A DNA stretch of 64,000 bases from a virus, in IMG/VR virus record IMGVR_UViG_3300009008_002419, positions 29,804 through 93,803 of that record, one strand, 5' to 3'. The position numbers were made by a program, and so were the translations under genes. Positions 48,523-58,600 of this stretch are shown here, in pieces (the stretch's first letter is position 1; each line of letters opens with the position of its first letter). Under the pieces are notes generated by a model, which worked only from the letters and a program-made list of their open reading frames with translations, was not told the DNA's origin and made no database searches.

Positions 48523-51500
48523 ATGTTTAATCCGTCTTTAACGTTTGAAATTAAAGCTCTCTGGGATTATACGTCGTCGTTCTATAATCTTATGTACGAC
48601 AGCGATAGAGAGGTAATTGAAGATTATTGGACTGCTCTATTAGAGGGGATCCGAGGTCTTCATTATGACCTGTATCAATATAATTTATTAAAAGCGCTGG
48701 ATTACTCTCGTGGTTATTTAGAGAATGTGTATAAGTACTATGACATTTACTTAGAGGATGATTATGCAGAAGAGCGTGGACGATTAGAAGAAAAAATACT
48801 AAAGGTACACGAGTTTAATGGAGTTCTTTATGCATTAACTTCTAAACGAATTTACAAGAGCACAGATCAAGAAAGATGGGAAGATACTACTCTAAATCTG
48901 TTTGGCCAGACTTTTGTTTGTAAAGATTTAACAGATGATGGTACTACTTTATTTTTATTAACAAGTCTAGGTGTTTATAAAAAAGAAACTGCACAATGGA
49001 CCTCTGTTTATTCTTCAACTGCTTTTGATAAAATTGCAGCTCATGATACATCAATTGCAGCCATTTCAAATACAAATAATAAAGTTTATTTAGGGGATTT
49101 AAACTATCTTACTGAATATACCTTTACTGATTTGTCTACTAAAGAAAATTATACTTATTCGGGCGAAACTCTGTACTCGACTGAATGGGTAAATGACTAC
49201 TTAACGATAGGTACTGATGCAGGTCTTTATGTTTATGACCCAAACATATTACAGGGCGACATAGGAACTTACGGAGAATGGTTAACTATTTCTGGCGAAC
49301 TTGAGCCAGAACATTGTGTTTCGTTAATTGCTGATCCTGTATCAAGTAATAGTTTATATGTTGGAAGTCCTGATGGTTTATACTCGTATACAATTTCTGG
49401 TGAGTGGGATGAAGTCACAACTGCCATAATTGTGTCAGGTCAGGATTCTGTTGATGCACTAGAAGTTTATGAGTCTGGAATTGTGGCTTCAACTATTACA
49501 GGTGTATTCTATGCTGAAGATGCAGGTAGTACATTTACAAACATCTCTTCTACTCTTGATAGTAGTAAGCCTTTAACACTAGAAGTAATCTCAGGAACAG
49601 TATATGCAGGAACTATTGATGGAGTATACAAAACTATACTACCAAATGATAACTGGTCTAAATTTAGTGCTGGCTATTACTACTATGAACTTCCTGGTAA
49701 TGATCTTTATTTAAGTGTTCCCACATTAAGTGGTGAAACTACTGGGCAACTTCTTGTAGAAGGTACAGACTATGAACTATACCAAATGCGCTATATCAAA
49801 TTCTTTGATGAGTTTGAAACAAGCGATCTTGAAATTTTAAATGGAGAAAGATTTTTAAGTACAAGTAATTTAATCTTAGCTCCTACTCTTAAAAATATAT
49901 TCTTCCCTGGATTTGGAGAAACATCTCCAACAACTTTAATTGAAAATGGTGAGTACCCTCCTTATCTGAGTGGAGTAGATGAAGATTTACTAACAAACTA
50001 TGAGTATAAGCAATACTATGCTCAGCATTTGATGAACTGGACACACGCTTTAAGCGCCAAACTTCGTCATCCACCTACAGTGGAAACTTTAACAGATATT
50101 TATGGGTATATTAAAGGATTGCCCTTCACTTATGAAGATAGTTGGTTCGAGTCTACATGGTCTGGAGAAGATTCAACTTTTGCTAAGTTTGTAACTTCAG
50201 GCAGCACAGATTATGTTGTTTATGAAATTCCATATCCACTTGAATACTTTGAATATGAGTATGGTGACTATGTAGATAAGTATGACTTAATTGGTTCAGG
50301 TATTAATATTGTTGATTATGTTAAAGACATTACGCTGATTAGCGGTATGCTTGAAGAGAATGGTGATGAGATTACAGTTCTCACACTTAAAAACTTACTC
50401 TTCTTACAGGAAACTAATAGGCTCTACTTAGCTGGTATTAAAGAAAAAAATAATGATAATATTATTGAGCAATTTACAACCAAAATTGCACCTTTAGGAT
50501 TAACACAATTAGTTGGTAATCGTGAACCGCAAGTTACATTAACTGAAGATCTGTTAATTTATGAGCCAAGTGGTTTATCAATTGAAGTTCCTATTATAGT
50601 TGAAGATGCCGAAGATGATATCCTTACTTATAAATTACGCTTCAACTCACCAACTTATGAGTACTTAACAGAGAGTGGTTTAAGTGTTACTGTTACAGGC
50701 GCACAAACTGTTCTACCTACATATGTGCCGGATCAACGCCCTCCTGTAGATACAAGTTATAGATTTACTGTTGAAGTAGATGATATTTATCATACAGTAG
50801 AAACGGCTGCAAGAAACTTTGTTTCAGGAGATGTTCCTTTTGTACAATGGGGACAGCCTGACTATGGGTTTGATGATGAGTTTGCAATTGCAGACTGTGA
50901 TATTGAGTACTTATACCTTAGTGGTATTAGTGCAAGCGGTATGGAAATCAACTTTAATCAACCGTTTCTAATTGAAGATACAGAACATTACCCAAAAGAT
51001 TTCTGTATCCTAAAAGATGATACTAACCTTTATCATGTTTACGCTCTTAGAAACAAAATTACAAAAGACTCATATCCGCCTTGGTCAAATTTAGTTGGTG
51101 ATGAACCTTATTTTGGTCATTGGACGAGCTATGATTTACGGAACTGGACAAGCCAGGATCCTGTTTTACCTTGTGATGAGGGCGAATCGTGGGAAAGAAC
51201 TTATGTGTGGGCACCTGATACAATTCGCAATCCCTTTAACACTACTGAAGGACATGCACTGTATGGCTTAGGTACCTACATAATGCTTTACACTGGCGTT
51301 GATAACGGTGATCCTGATCCAGGAGATCCTGGCTGGATCAACCAAAAAATGGGGTTAGCATTTAGCGATGATGGATTTACTTGGACACGCTATGCAAATA
51401 ACCCTGTCATTGATCCTACTGACTGGCACTATGATGGTAGCTCTGATAAATGGATGCATTATTTACCAGATGATGACACAAAACCCTGGAATGGAGTATT

Positions 51501-53049
51501 CCGTGACCCATCTATTGTAGGACCAATAGATGTTAATGGTACAAATACTTGGTATGTTGTTAATACTGCTGAAGTTTATATTAATGGGGTTAATACTTAT
51601 CAAGGTTTATCAATAGCGTCAACAACTGATTTTATAACATGGACTGATTTAGGTGAGCCCTTACTATTACGTGATGATTCTCCTGATACAAGTGCTCATT
51701 TACCTGAAAGTGCTGCTCTATTTTATGCAGATGGGGAATGGCATTTATTTTTCGTTGATATTGCTGGCGATGGTTATGCACAGACAAACCACACCACTAG
51801 CGATAGCCTGTTAACAGGGTGGAACTCTCCTTATGATACCGATGGTTTATCTTCGACATACGACAGAGCGTTACAAACTATTGAGTTCTATGAAGATACC
51901 ACATTTGGCAACGAGTTTATTATGGCTGGTAAACGAACTTGTACTGGCGGGCCTGGGCGTGGTTATTTAACATTCTTAGGAGCTGACTTTACTGTAGGCG
52001 ATCCATATACCGTGTATGATAGTTTAAATTATACTGCTAGTTCATCAGCAATGGAAAACTTAATTGCTATAACTGGTAGTGGTTCTATTGATGCAAATCT
52101 GACTTGGACTGTATATGATGTAGATATTCTTGAAGTTGAAGACCCCGAGGCAGTGTATGATCAAACAGTTTCTGGATTAACGCCAAATGGAGTTGGTGAA
52201 TATAAATTAATACCTGATGGCTGTGATTGGGAAGATGCTACTGCAATTCAAATGTCACTAACAGACAAAGACAGTGAAGATGCCAGTGATGTATTATTAG
52301 GTCAAGATGGGTTGTTTGATATGTTTACAGTGACATATAGTGGAGTAACTGACACATTCTTAGGACAAACACGAACAACTTATAGTGGGTATGTAGAATA
52401 CACAATTCATCCTGCAGTAATAATTGAGTTCACAGGTGCCCCCGAAGATGGAACAGATCTTACAATTTCTTATAATGAAACACAACCAACAGCACTACAA
52501 GCATTTAATTATCAGCCAACAATAGGGGATGGTCCTTTAGAGCGTAATGGTATTTCAAGTAATATGACAGGAAATGCTTACATTGCTACACGAGAAAAAC
52601 ATTACACACCTTATTATGATGACCCTACCAGTACATACGGATTAGGCAAAGCTTGGGATCCGGATGATTGTTTAGGTTGGGCAAAATCTAGCACCTTTAC
52701 AATTCAGAAAAACAGGGTCGCTTTGATGGTTGGCGGTGGAAACCATCCCAACACAGAATTCGTAGCACTAGTAGATGCTGATACTGACAAAATTTTATTT
52801 AAAGAAACTGGCGAAGACTCAGACGTAATGAGTGAACGAATTTGGAATACAACACTTTTACGTGGAAGAAATGTTTACTTTGTTATTGCCGATCTAACTC
52901 CTGACACGTGGGGATTCATCTCATGTGATGCAATTCATGAATACACTGAGTCAGACCCTGATAACGATTCGTCTACAGCAGTGGAACCAATGGGCGACGA
53001 TGCACCATTAATTTCAACTTTAACAGACATTACCGTTGACTTAAGCTAA
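48523..53049 (+). CDS. Large tail spike with beta-propeller and GH43/32-like glycosidase domain
   Basis: A 1508-aa virion protein. Residues 1-80 are helical and probably dock on the baseplate. Residues about 85-390 hold repeated strand-turn units (VYLGD, GLYVYD, DGLYSY, GVFYAED, GVYKT) like a BNR/YCF48 propeller. An Ig/cadherin-like segment lies near 670-770. Residues about 820-1170 carry a five-bladed propeller pattern of GH43/GH32 enzymes: SYDLRNWTS, VWAPDTIRN, FRDPSI with Asp995, and LPESAALF with Glu1062 as candidate catalytic residues. It would cleave host surface glycans. A segment at 51755-51789 is almost identical to DNA in the next fibre gene. A promoter lies across its end. Confidence 0.8.
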   Translation: MFNPSLTFEIKALWDYTSSFYNLMYDSDREVIEDYWTALLEGIRGLHYDLYQYNLLKALDYSRGYLENVYKYYDIYLEDDYAEERGRLEEKILKVHEFNGVLYALTSKRIYKSTDQERWEDTTLNLFGQTFVCKDLTDDGTTLFLLTSLGVYKKETAQWTSVYSSTAFDKIAAHDTSIAAISNTNNKVYLGDLNYLTEYTFTDLSTKENYTYSGETLYSTEWVNDYLTIGTDAGLYVYDPNILQGDIGTYGEWLTISGELEPEHCVSLIADPVSSNSLYVGSPDGLYSYTISGEWDEVTTAIIVSGQDSVDALEVYESGIVASTITGVFYAEDAGSTFTNISSTLDSSKPLTLEVISGTVYAGTIDGVYKTILPNDNWSKFSAGYYYYELPGNDLYLSVPTLSGETTGQLLVEGTDYELYQMRYIKFFDEFETSDLEILNGERFLSTSNLILAPTLKNIFFPGFGETSPTTLIENGEYPPYLSGVDEDLLTNYEYKQYYAQHLMNWTHALSAKLRHPPTVETLTDIYGYIKGLPFTYEDSWFESTWSGEDSTFAKFVTSGSTDYVVYEIPYPLEYFEYEYGDYVDKYDLIGSGINIVDYVKDITLISGMLEENGDEITVLTLKNLLFLQETNRLYLAGIKEKNNDNIIEQFTTKIAPLGLTQLVGNREPQVTLTEDLLIYEPSGLSIEVPIIVEDAEDDILTYKLRFNSPTYEYLTESGLSVTVTGAQTVLPTYVPDQRPPVDTSYRFTVEVDDIYHTVETAARNFVSGDVPFVQWGQPDYGFDDEFAIADCDIEYLYLSGISASGMEINFNQPFLIEDTEHYPKDFCILKDDTNLYHVYALRNKITKDSYPPWSNLVGDEPYFGHWTSYDLRNWTSQDPVLPCDEGESWERTYVWAPDTIRNPFNTTEGHALYGLGTYIMLYTGVDNGDPDPGDPGWINQKMGLAFSDDGFTWTRYANNPVIDPTDWHYDGSSDKWMHYLPDDDTKPWNGVFRDPSIVGPIDVNGTNTWYVVNTAEVYINGVNTYQGLSIASTTDFITWTDLGEPLLLRDDSPDTSAHLPESAALFYADGEWHLFFVDIAGDGYAQTNHTTSDSLLTGWNSPYDTDGLSSTYDRALQTIEFYEDTTFGNEFIMAGKRTCTGGPGRGYLTFLGADFTVGDPYTVYDSLNYTASSSAMENLIAITGSGSIDANLTWTVYDVDILEVEDPEAVYDQTVSGLTPNGVGEYKLIPDGCDWEDATAIQMSLTDKDSEDASDVLLGQDGLFDMFTVTYSGVTDTFLGQTRTTYSGYVEYTIHPAVIIEFTGAPEDGTDLTISYNETQPTALQAFNYQPTIGDGPLERNGISSNMTGNAYIATREKHYTPYYDDPTSTYGLGKAWDPDDCLGWAKSSTFTIQKNRVALMVGGGNHPNTEFVALVDADTDKILFKETGEDSDVMSERIWNTTLLRGRNVYFVIADLTPDTWGFISCDAIHEYTESDPDNDSSTAVEPMGDDAPLISTLTDITVDLS
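51755..51789 (+). repeat. 35-nt segment shared with the fibre gene (copy A)
   Basis: It matches 54886-54920 at 34 of 35 bases, in the same orientation. Here it encodes VDIAGDGYAQTN inside the glycosidase-like domain. In copy B it encodes LDIAGDGYVQTN, a normal fibre-repeat phrase. Confidence 0.9.
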
Positions 53050-53064
53050 CAAAAATTTTATATT
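53036..53064 (+). promoter_or_regulatory. Sigma70-type promoter before the tail fibre genes
   Basis: TTGACT (53036-53041), 17-nt spacer, TATATT (53059-53064), with the ATG of the fibre gene at 53106 behind GAGGATAAACAT. The -35 lies inside the last codons of the spike gene. Spacing and -10 equal those of the tail-operon promoter at 34548-34576, allowing separate expression of the fibres. Confidence 0.65.
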
Positions 53065-53105
53065 TAATACAATAGTAACAGTTTATAAATCATGAGGATA
53101 AACAT

Positions 53106-55676
53106 ATGGCAAATATAGATGGCTATGATGTTCTAATAACTGACACGCCAAACGAGGGGCGGGTTAAGTGGAATACAGCTGACCAAATAATCAATAGTGG
53201 ACTAGAAGAGCATGAAGATGCCAGTGATGAAGTTCATGGTTTAGGAGCTGGTGAGGATGTTGTAGGTACCTCTACAGAGCAAGAGCTCACTAATAAAACA
53301 ATTGATATTGAGCAAAATACTTTTGAAAATTGGCCTGATTCGCTTACTACACTAACCTTCTCTACAGACGATGAAACTGTCTCTGCCGCCGGTAGCGTCA
53401 CTATGTCTGGGATGAACGGTATTGAAGTTTTAGGTGACGACTCTGAGGATTCCATCGCTTTTGGGCTGGAAGAAGCTCTAATTATTAATCATAGTGATGG
53501 TAGTCAAACTGTTACCATTAAAACAGACACACTAGCAGCCGGAGATACCCTAACGGTTGGCGGACAGACTTCAATTCTTGATAATCTTAATGTCTATAAT
53601 GCCACAGCGACACTAGAAGTTGGTGTTAGTACATCTGAGTGTCTATCCTTTACAAAAAATGCTCTGGCAGCAACTGACGGTTTGGGTATTACAAGTACTG
53701 ATTCTATCACATTTAATACTAACGATTTAGTCATTGATCCAGCAAGTAGTAGGGTCGGAATAGGAACAGCTTCACCTTCGGTGACATTGGATGTTGCGGG
53801 ACAGGCTAACGTTGGAGGGTCTAGCGCTTATTTAAATATTAATTCCGCCGCTGTAACTTCAGCTGGAACTGCAACAAACTTTATTTTAGACACAATTAAT
53901 GTTTCGGATTCTATGTTATTTAAAGTTGGTGGAACACTACAATTAACTCTAACAAGTACTACTGCAACCTTTGAGCAAGATGTGGTACTTGACGAAAATA
54001 TTCTTTTAAGTACCCAAAATAATCAGCAATTTGCTTACTATGGTCAAGGATCCAGTAATGTAATTGAGTTAGAATTTGAATCAGATGGCACACTTGATAT
54101 CCAAACTGGTACTGGAGGGTCTGCACCAACATCAGCATTAGAGATTAGTGCAACATCGATAACTGCTAATAAAACATTCATTGCTGAGACTCTTGGCGGT
54201 ACACTAGGAAATATTGAAACTTTTTATAATATCTTTGATAGTAGCTGGAGTACTTACAGTGCGGGAGATATTGAGATTGCAACTGGACTAGGAAGCGGTA
54301 CACGAGTATTAACTACTGCTGATTTAGGTGGAAGTGAAAATATTCCTGAAATACAATCTTTAACCTTAACTGGGACGCCCTATCAAATTGTAGTAAATCC
54401 TGACAGTCCTTTTTATCTAGATAGAGAGGATCCTGTTGAAGTCGAATTTAGGCTTCCAGAAGAAGTCCATGTTGAAGATCGCGTAATTATTGGAACTACT
54501 TCAATCACTGGTGGTTGGGTTGGAGATCAGTATCACTTTGAACAAGAGATTCACGGTGACTCTTACATGCGAAGCATCTATCTTGGAGAACCTTATTCTA
54601 GTGCTAATACTAATAACTTAAATGCTAATGTACACTTAGACTTTTATACTGATCCTACCGTAAGTGACACTAATTGTGGTGCTAAATTTGCCTTTAATGA
54701 TCCGAATAATGATGAATATGAAAAAGAATTTACTCTGGACATGCGTGGCGACGATGCGGACACTGTTAAAAACGGATTTACAATTCGAAAGAACGGCGGT
54801 ACTGATAATACAAGCATCTTTGGTCACTTCTATTGGAATAACGGTGGTCGCTTAAGTGTTAATAAACAGTGGCCGCAGTATACGCTTGATATTGCTGGCG
54901 ATGGTTATGTACAGACAAACTTAACAATTGGCGATACATTAACTACAGTAAATGAATTAGTTCAAGGACGAAGTATAATCAATCGATTAGATGTTCCTCC
55001 TAACACAACAAATCCTAATGGATATGAATACTTTAGCTTTTCACACGGCAGTCATACTGGATTATTTGATGAGGGTTCTTTAGAGCTGTCATTAATTCAT
55101 GAAGATGGGTGGTTTTTGCCCCACTCTGCCTTTGGACCCTCTGGTGGTTTCCAAACTGTCGGATCAGTTCAGGCAATAACTGGGTATGTTTCTGGCGAGT
55201 ATGGTCTTCGTGGAATTGGTGCTACGTATACTGCGCAATCAAATGTAACAGCAGAGCATGGAAATCATTCTGTTGTAACAGCATTAGGTAGCACCGGCTC
55301 AATTACAATGGGCAACGATATTTACTTCTCAAACGGCTACCATTATGTGTTGTTAACAATTAATGATTTACGAAATGCAGACTATACAATTCCAGTAGAA
55401 GCTAACTTTAAATATTTATCAAGCCTGAAAATTGACTGTTACTATGATGTCATGAATAGCTTCTATAATGGTCCTGCTGCAAATGTTGTTTGGTTCTTTA
55501 CAGATGATTCTGGTTCAAATCCCCATGACTATAACACACTTTCATGGGCAGACAAAGAAAACGCTGACCGCATCTTAGTGATGATTGGTCATCCCGAAAC
55601 AGAATATATTGAGAATGCACAGGTAAGAATTAGTTGGACAGCTGAATGGCGCTCAGATTATGGTAGTGGCGCTTAA
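53106..55676 (+). CDS. Tail fibre protein
   Basis: An 856-aa fibre. The start (MANIDGYDVLITDTPNEGRVKWNTADQIINSGLEEHED) is a baseplate-attachment type head. Long triple-beta repeats follow, with phrases typical of phage fibres (NTFENWPDSLTTLTF, VGIGTASPSVTLDVAG, LDIAGDGYVQTNLTIGDTL). The last 170 residues form a beta-rich, Trp-containing tip that probably binds the receptor. It has a GAGGATAAAC SD and its own promoter at 53036-53064. No intramolecular chaperone motif was noticed. Confidence 0.85.
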   Translation: MANIDGYDVLITDTPNEGRVKWNTADQIINSGLEEHEDASDEVHGLGAGEDVVGTSTEQELTNKTIDIEQNTFENWPDSLTTLTFSTDDETVSAAGSVTMSGMNGIEVLGDDSEDSIAFGLEEALIINHSDGSQTVTIKTDTLAAGDTLTVGGQTSILDNLNVYNATATLEVGVSTSECLSFTKNALAATDGLGITSTDSITFNTNDLVIDPASSRVGIGTASPSVTLDVAGQANVGGSSAYLNINSAAVTSAGTATNFILDTINVSDSMLFKVGGTLQLTLTSTTATFEQDVVLDENILLSTQNNQQFAYYGQGSSNVIELEFESDGTLDIQTGTGGSAPTSALEISATSITANKTFIAETLGGTLGNIETFYNIFDSSWSTYSAGDIEIATGLGSGTRVLTTADLGGSENIPEIQSLTLTGTPYQIVVNPDSPFYLDREDPVEVEFRLPEEVHVEDRVIIGTTSITGGWVGDQYHFEQEIHGDSYMRSIYLGEPYSSANTNNLNANVHLDFYTDPTVSDTNCGAKFAFNDPNNDEYEKEFTLDMRGDDADTVKNGFTIRKNGGTDNTSIFGHFYWNNGGRLSVNKQWPQYTLDIAGDGYVQTNLTIGDTLTTVNELVQGRSIINRLDVPPNTTNPNGYEYFSFSHGSHTGLFDEGSLELSLIHEDGWFLPHSAFGPSGGFQTVGSVQAITGYVSGEYGLRGIGATYTAQSNVTAEHGNHSVVTALGSTGSITMGNDIYFSNGYHYVLLTINDLRNADYTIPVEANFKYLSSLKIDCYYDVMNSFYNGPAANVVWFFTDDSGSNPHDYNTLSWADKENADRILVMIGHPETEYIENAQVRISWTAEWRSDYGSGA
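54886..54920 (+). repeat. 35-nt segment shared with the spike gene (copy B)
   Basis: It matches 51755-51789 at 34 of 35 bases and lies in a fibre repeat, so it is the likelier original. See copy A. Confidence 0.9.
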
Positions 55677-55696
55677 TAAATACTCTAGGAGATTAA

Positions 55697-58600
55697 ATGA
55701 AGAAAATTAAGGTACCGGCAAAGACAGTACAAAATTTTGAAACCGTCTTTGATAATTTACATTCGGCTTGGGCGTTTAATTTAACGCGCAGAGAAGATCG
55801 TACCTATAAAAATTATGGCCTGCTTTTCTTAAATGAAAATGATACTCCAACATCTAATGATTGGAAGGTTGAAGTATTAACACCTTACACTCAAACTAAA
55901 TTTAGAACGCGTGTTGGTACAAGCGGTAAAGCTTTGGGTTTACTGTCTTCTGGAGAAATTGTTGGAATCTCAGCTGATAAAGATGTCAATTTATCAAGTT
56001 ATCAAGCAAATAAATTTTATCTTGTTTATGTGATTTGGGATAGTGTTGGGACTGAACCTATTCAAACAGCAGATGGATTTATGTATAATCCTGATGGCTC
56101 GTCTAATACACAAAACACTGTATACTTAGATCGTACTACAATAACAGTAATTGAAAAGTCCACTTTATCAAGCGCTCTTTCAACAGCTAACGAATACATT
56201 AATGATTACACTGATCGTGTGCCGCTAGCTGTACTAAAAACAGAAGAGAGTTCTGTTGAGTGGGATATGGCAACAGACTGGGGTAATAGTACTTACACTC
56301 CTGCCAATGGTGTTATTGATCTTCGTGGATTAGCACAGCTTCAGCTAAATGAAAATTTACTTGATGATTCTGCTGTTGTTATGAAAGACAGAGACTCCAC
56401 AGCATCAAACGGTGGAGCAATTGAGGGTGATGTTGATGTTACAGGAACGTTAACAACCAACGATTCATTAGTTGTCAGTAATCTTACTACTTCCGAAGTT
56501 CTTACGCTTTCTGAAGAAGGTATTTCTCATGACAGTGTAACACTTAACCAACCACTTTCATTCACTTCTGTTGATGGTCCGATTCAGTTTCATTCGAAAG
56601 GAACCGAAAACGGGATTACATTAGATGGTGATAATGTAGCCATTAATGGTGAGCCGAGCACTTCTAGTTCAATGGTTCTTCAGGTATATGGTGGTGGATT
56701 ATATGTGCACGAAGATATGTTGTGGGTTAACGACTTTGCTAAGTTTGATACTGATGAGCAAAAAGCTGTAATAGGCAGTGAGACTGTTCATGATGACTAT
56801 AAACTTTATCTTGATGGTACTACAGGAATTAGTGGTGATACCACAATCTCTGGTGAACTCACACTAGCTGACACTCTTATACTCCCAGTTGATGATTACA
56901 TTACATTTGGTGGTTGGACAACTGGACCTTCAATTGCAGGAAGTACTGCCGGAACCTCTCTTAGTTTTTATGTGCAGGGTGGAATCGCTGAAATGCATAT
57001 CATTGAGTCAGGTGTAAATATCCCATATAACAGTAACCTTATGCTGGATGGTAAAGTCAGAGATGGCGATAGTGAAATTCTACTCCAAACCAAATCTAAT
57101 GCTCAAGCTGAGCTCACTGAAATTGTAATTGGAGATTCCTTAAACTCTACACACACTAACTTTGAAGGAACTTCAGTTGGTGTAAACACTCGTGCTCACT
57201 TAATGAGTGGAATGAATTTTGCAGTCTATGGAGATTCTCGTTTTGACGATATCTACATGACTCAGCGAAAAGCAATTAAGTGGGAACAAACAACTAATAA
57301 TAAAGCTGCCCTGGCGTATCCACGTGATACTGGGGGAGATTTCTTACTAAGCTTAAACTTAGACTACGATGCTAATGGAATTTCAAGTGTAGCAAATTCT
57401 GATAAAGAAGCACTTGCAATTAGTTTAGCAAATATTACGCATTCAGGTTCAGCAATTGATTTCTATGTAACTGATCCTGCAAATGGTTCCGATTTCTTTG
57501 CTAGTCGTGATAAACGAGCATCAATTACAAATGATCGAATGACCTTAACAGGTGATTTGTACATCGGTGACTACTACATTAAACCTAGCACCGGGGAGTC
57601 TCGCTTAGGAACAGTTACGTTCGAAGAGATTATTCAGACAGATGGCGGAGCTTCATTTGAGAGTATAACTACAACCACTCTTGATGTATCCCGCACACTA
57701 ACATTGCCAGGAACAGGTTCATACATTAGTGAATCTGGTTATATGAACTTCCTGTATCCTGACCATTACTTGCCTTCAGGTACTGTAAATATTGGGTTTG
57801 AGGGCAGTGACCCAGCACTTGTTCTATGGCAAAAAGAGTATGATGCTCCAACAAGCATTGAGTTTAAAAACTTTAATAGACTTACTGATTGGGTTATTCG
57901 TAAAGAAGGCGATGTAGATAATCGTTTAACAGTACAACATCGTGTTGATGGTGAATTAAAACGAGCTGTTACAATGTTCGACAGTAATGGGATTGCTAAT
58001 CTTTCAACTGGACAACTAAATTGTACTACACTCTCGTTAGCAAACATTGAAGTAACTAGTAGTGGTCTGGAATTAGACGATCTTTATACTGGACGACTAA
58101 TTAGTACAGCAGGTTCTTATGAATTAAACGCAAGTGGTATTTATGGAGACATACTATCCACTACTAACGGAATGTTCTCTGCGAATCGGGCTGGAACAAT
58201 AAGCCTTGGTACCACAGGATTAAATGCAGCTGTAAATGTTAACGGTGCCTTAAGTATTGTAGGTACACTTGAGCTCGATTCAGCAAACGCAGCAACTATT
58301 AAGGGTGTTACTAATGAAGAATTCTTAGTAGGCGTAGGATCCTTGGGAGTAAGTGGTGAGGGTGTTCCAGTAATGCTCGATTATAACACACCTACTGTCC
58401 CAAATAACTTACGCATCTATGACATGGTTCCTGTGCCCGGCATTCCTAATCAAATGAGCCCTTTCTATACTACAATTAAATGGGGCTTTGAAAGTTTAAC
58501 TTCAGCAGTCTATGGAGATGCTGCTAATAACCAAATTTATACTTCATTAGCAGGGCTGGATTTAACTGGCGATGAAATCTTACTTTCGGGAGCATTAACA

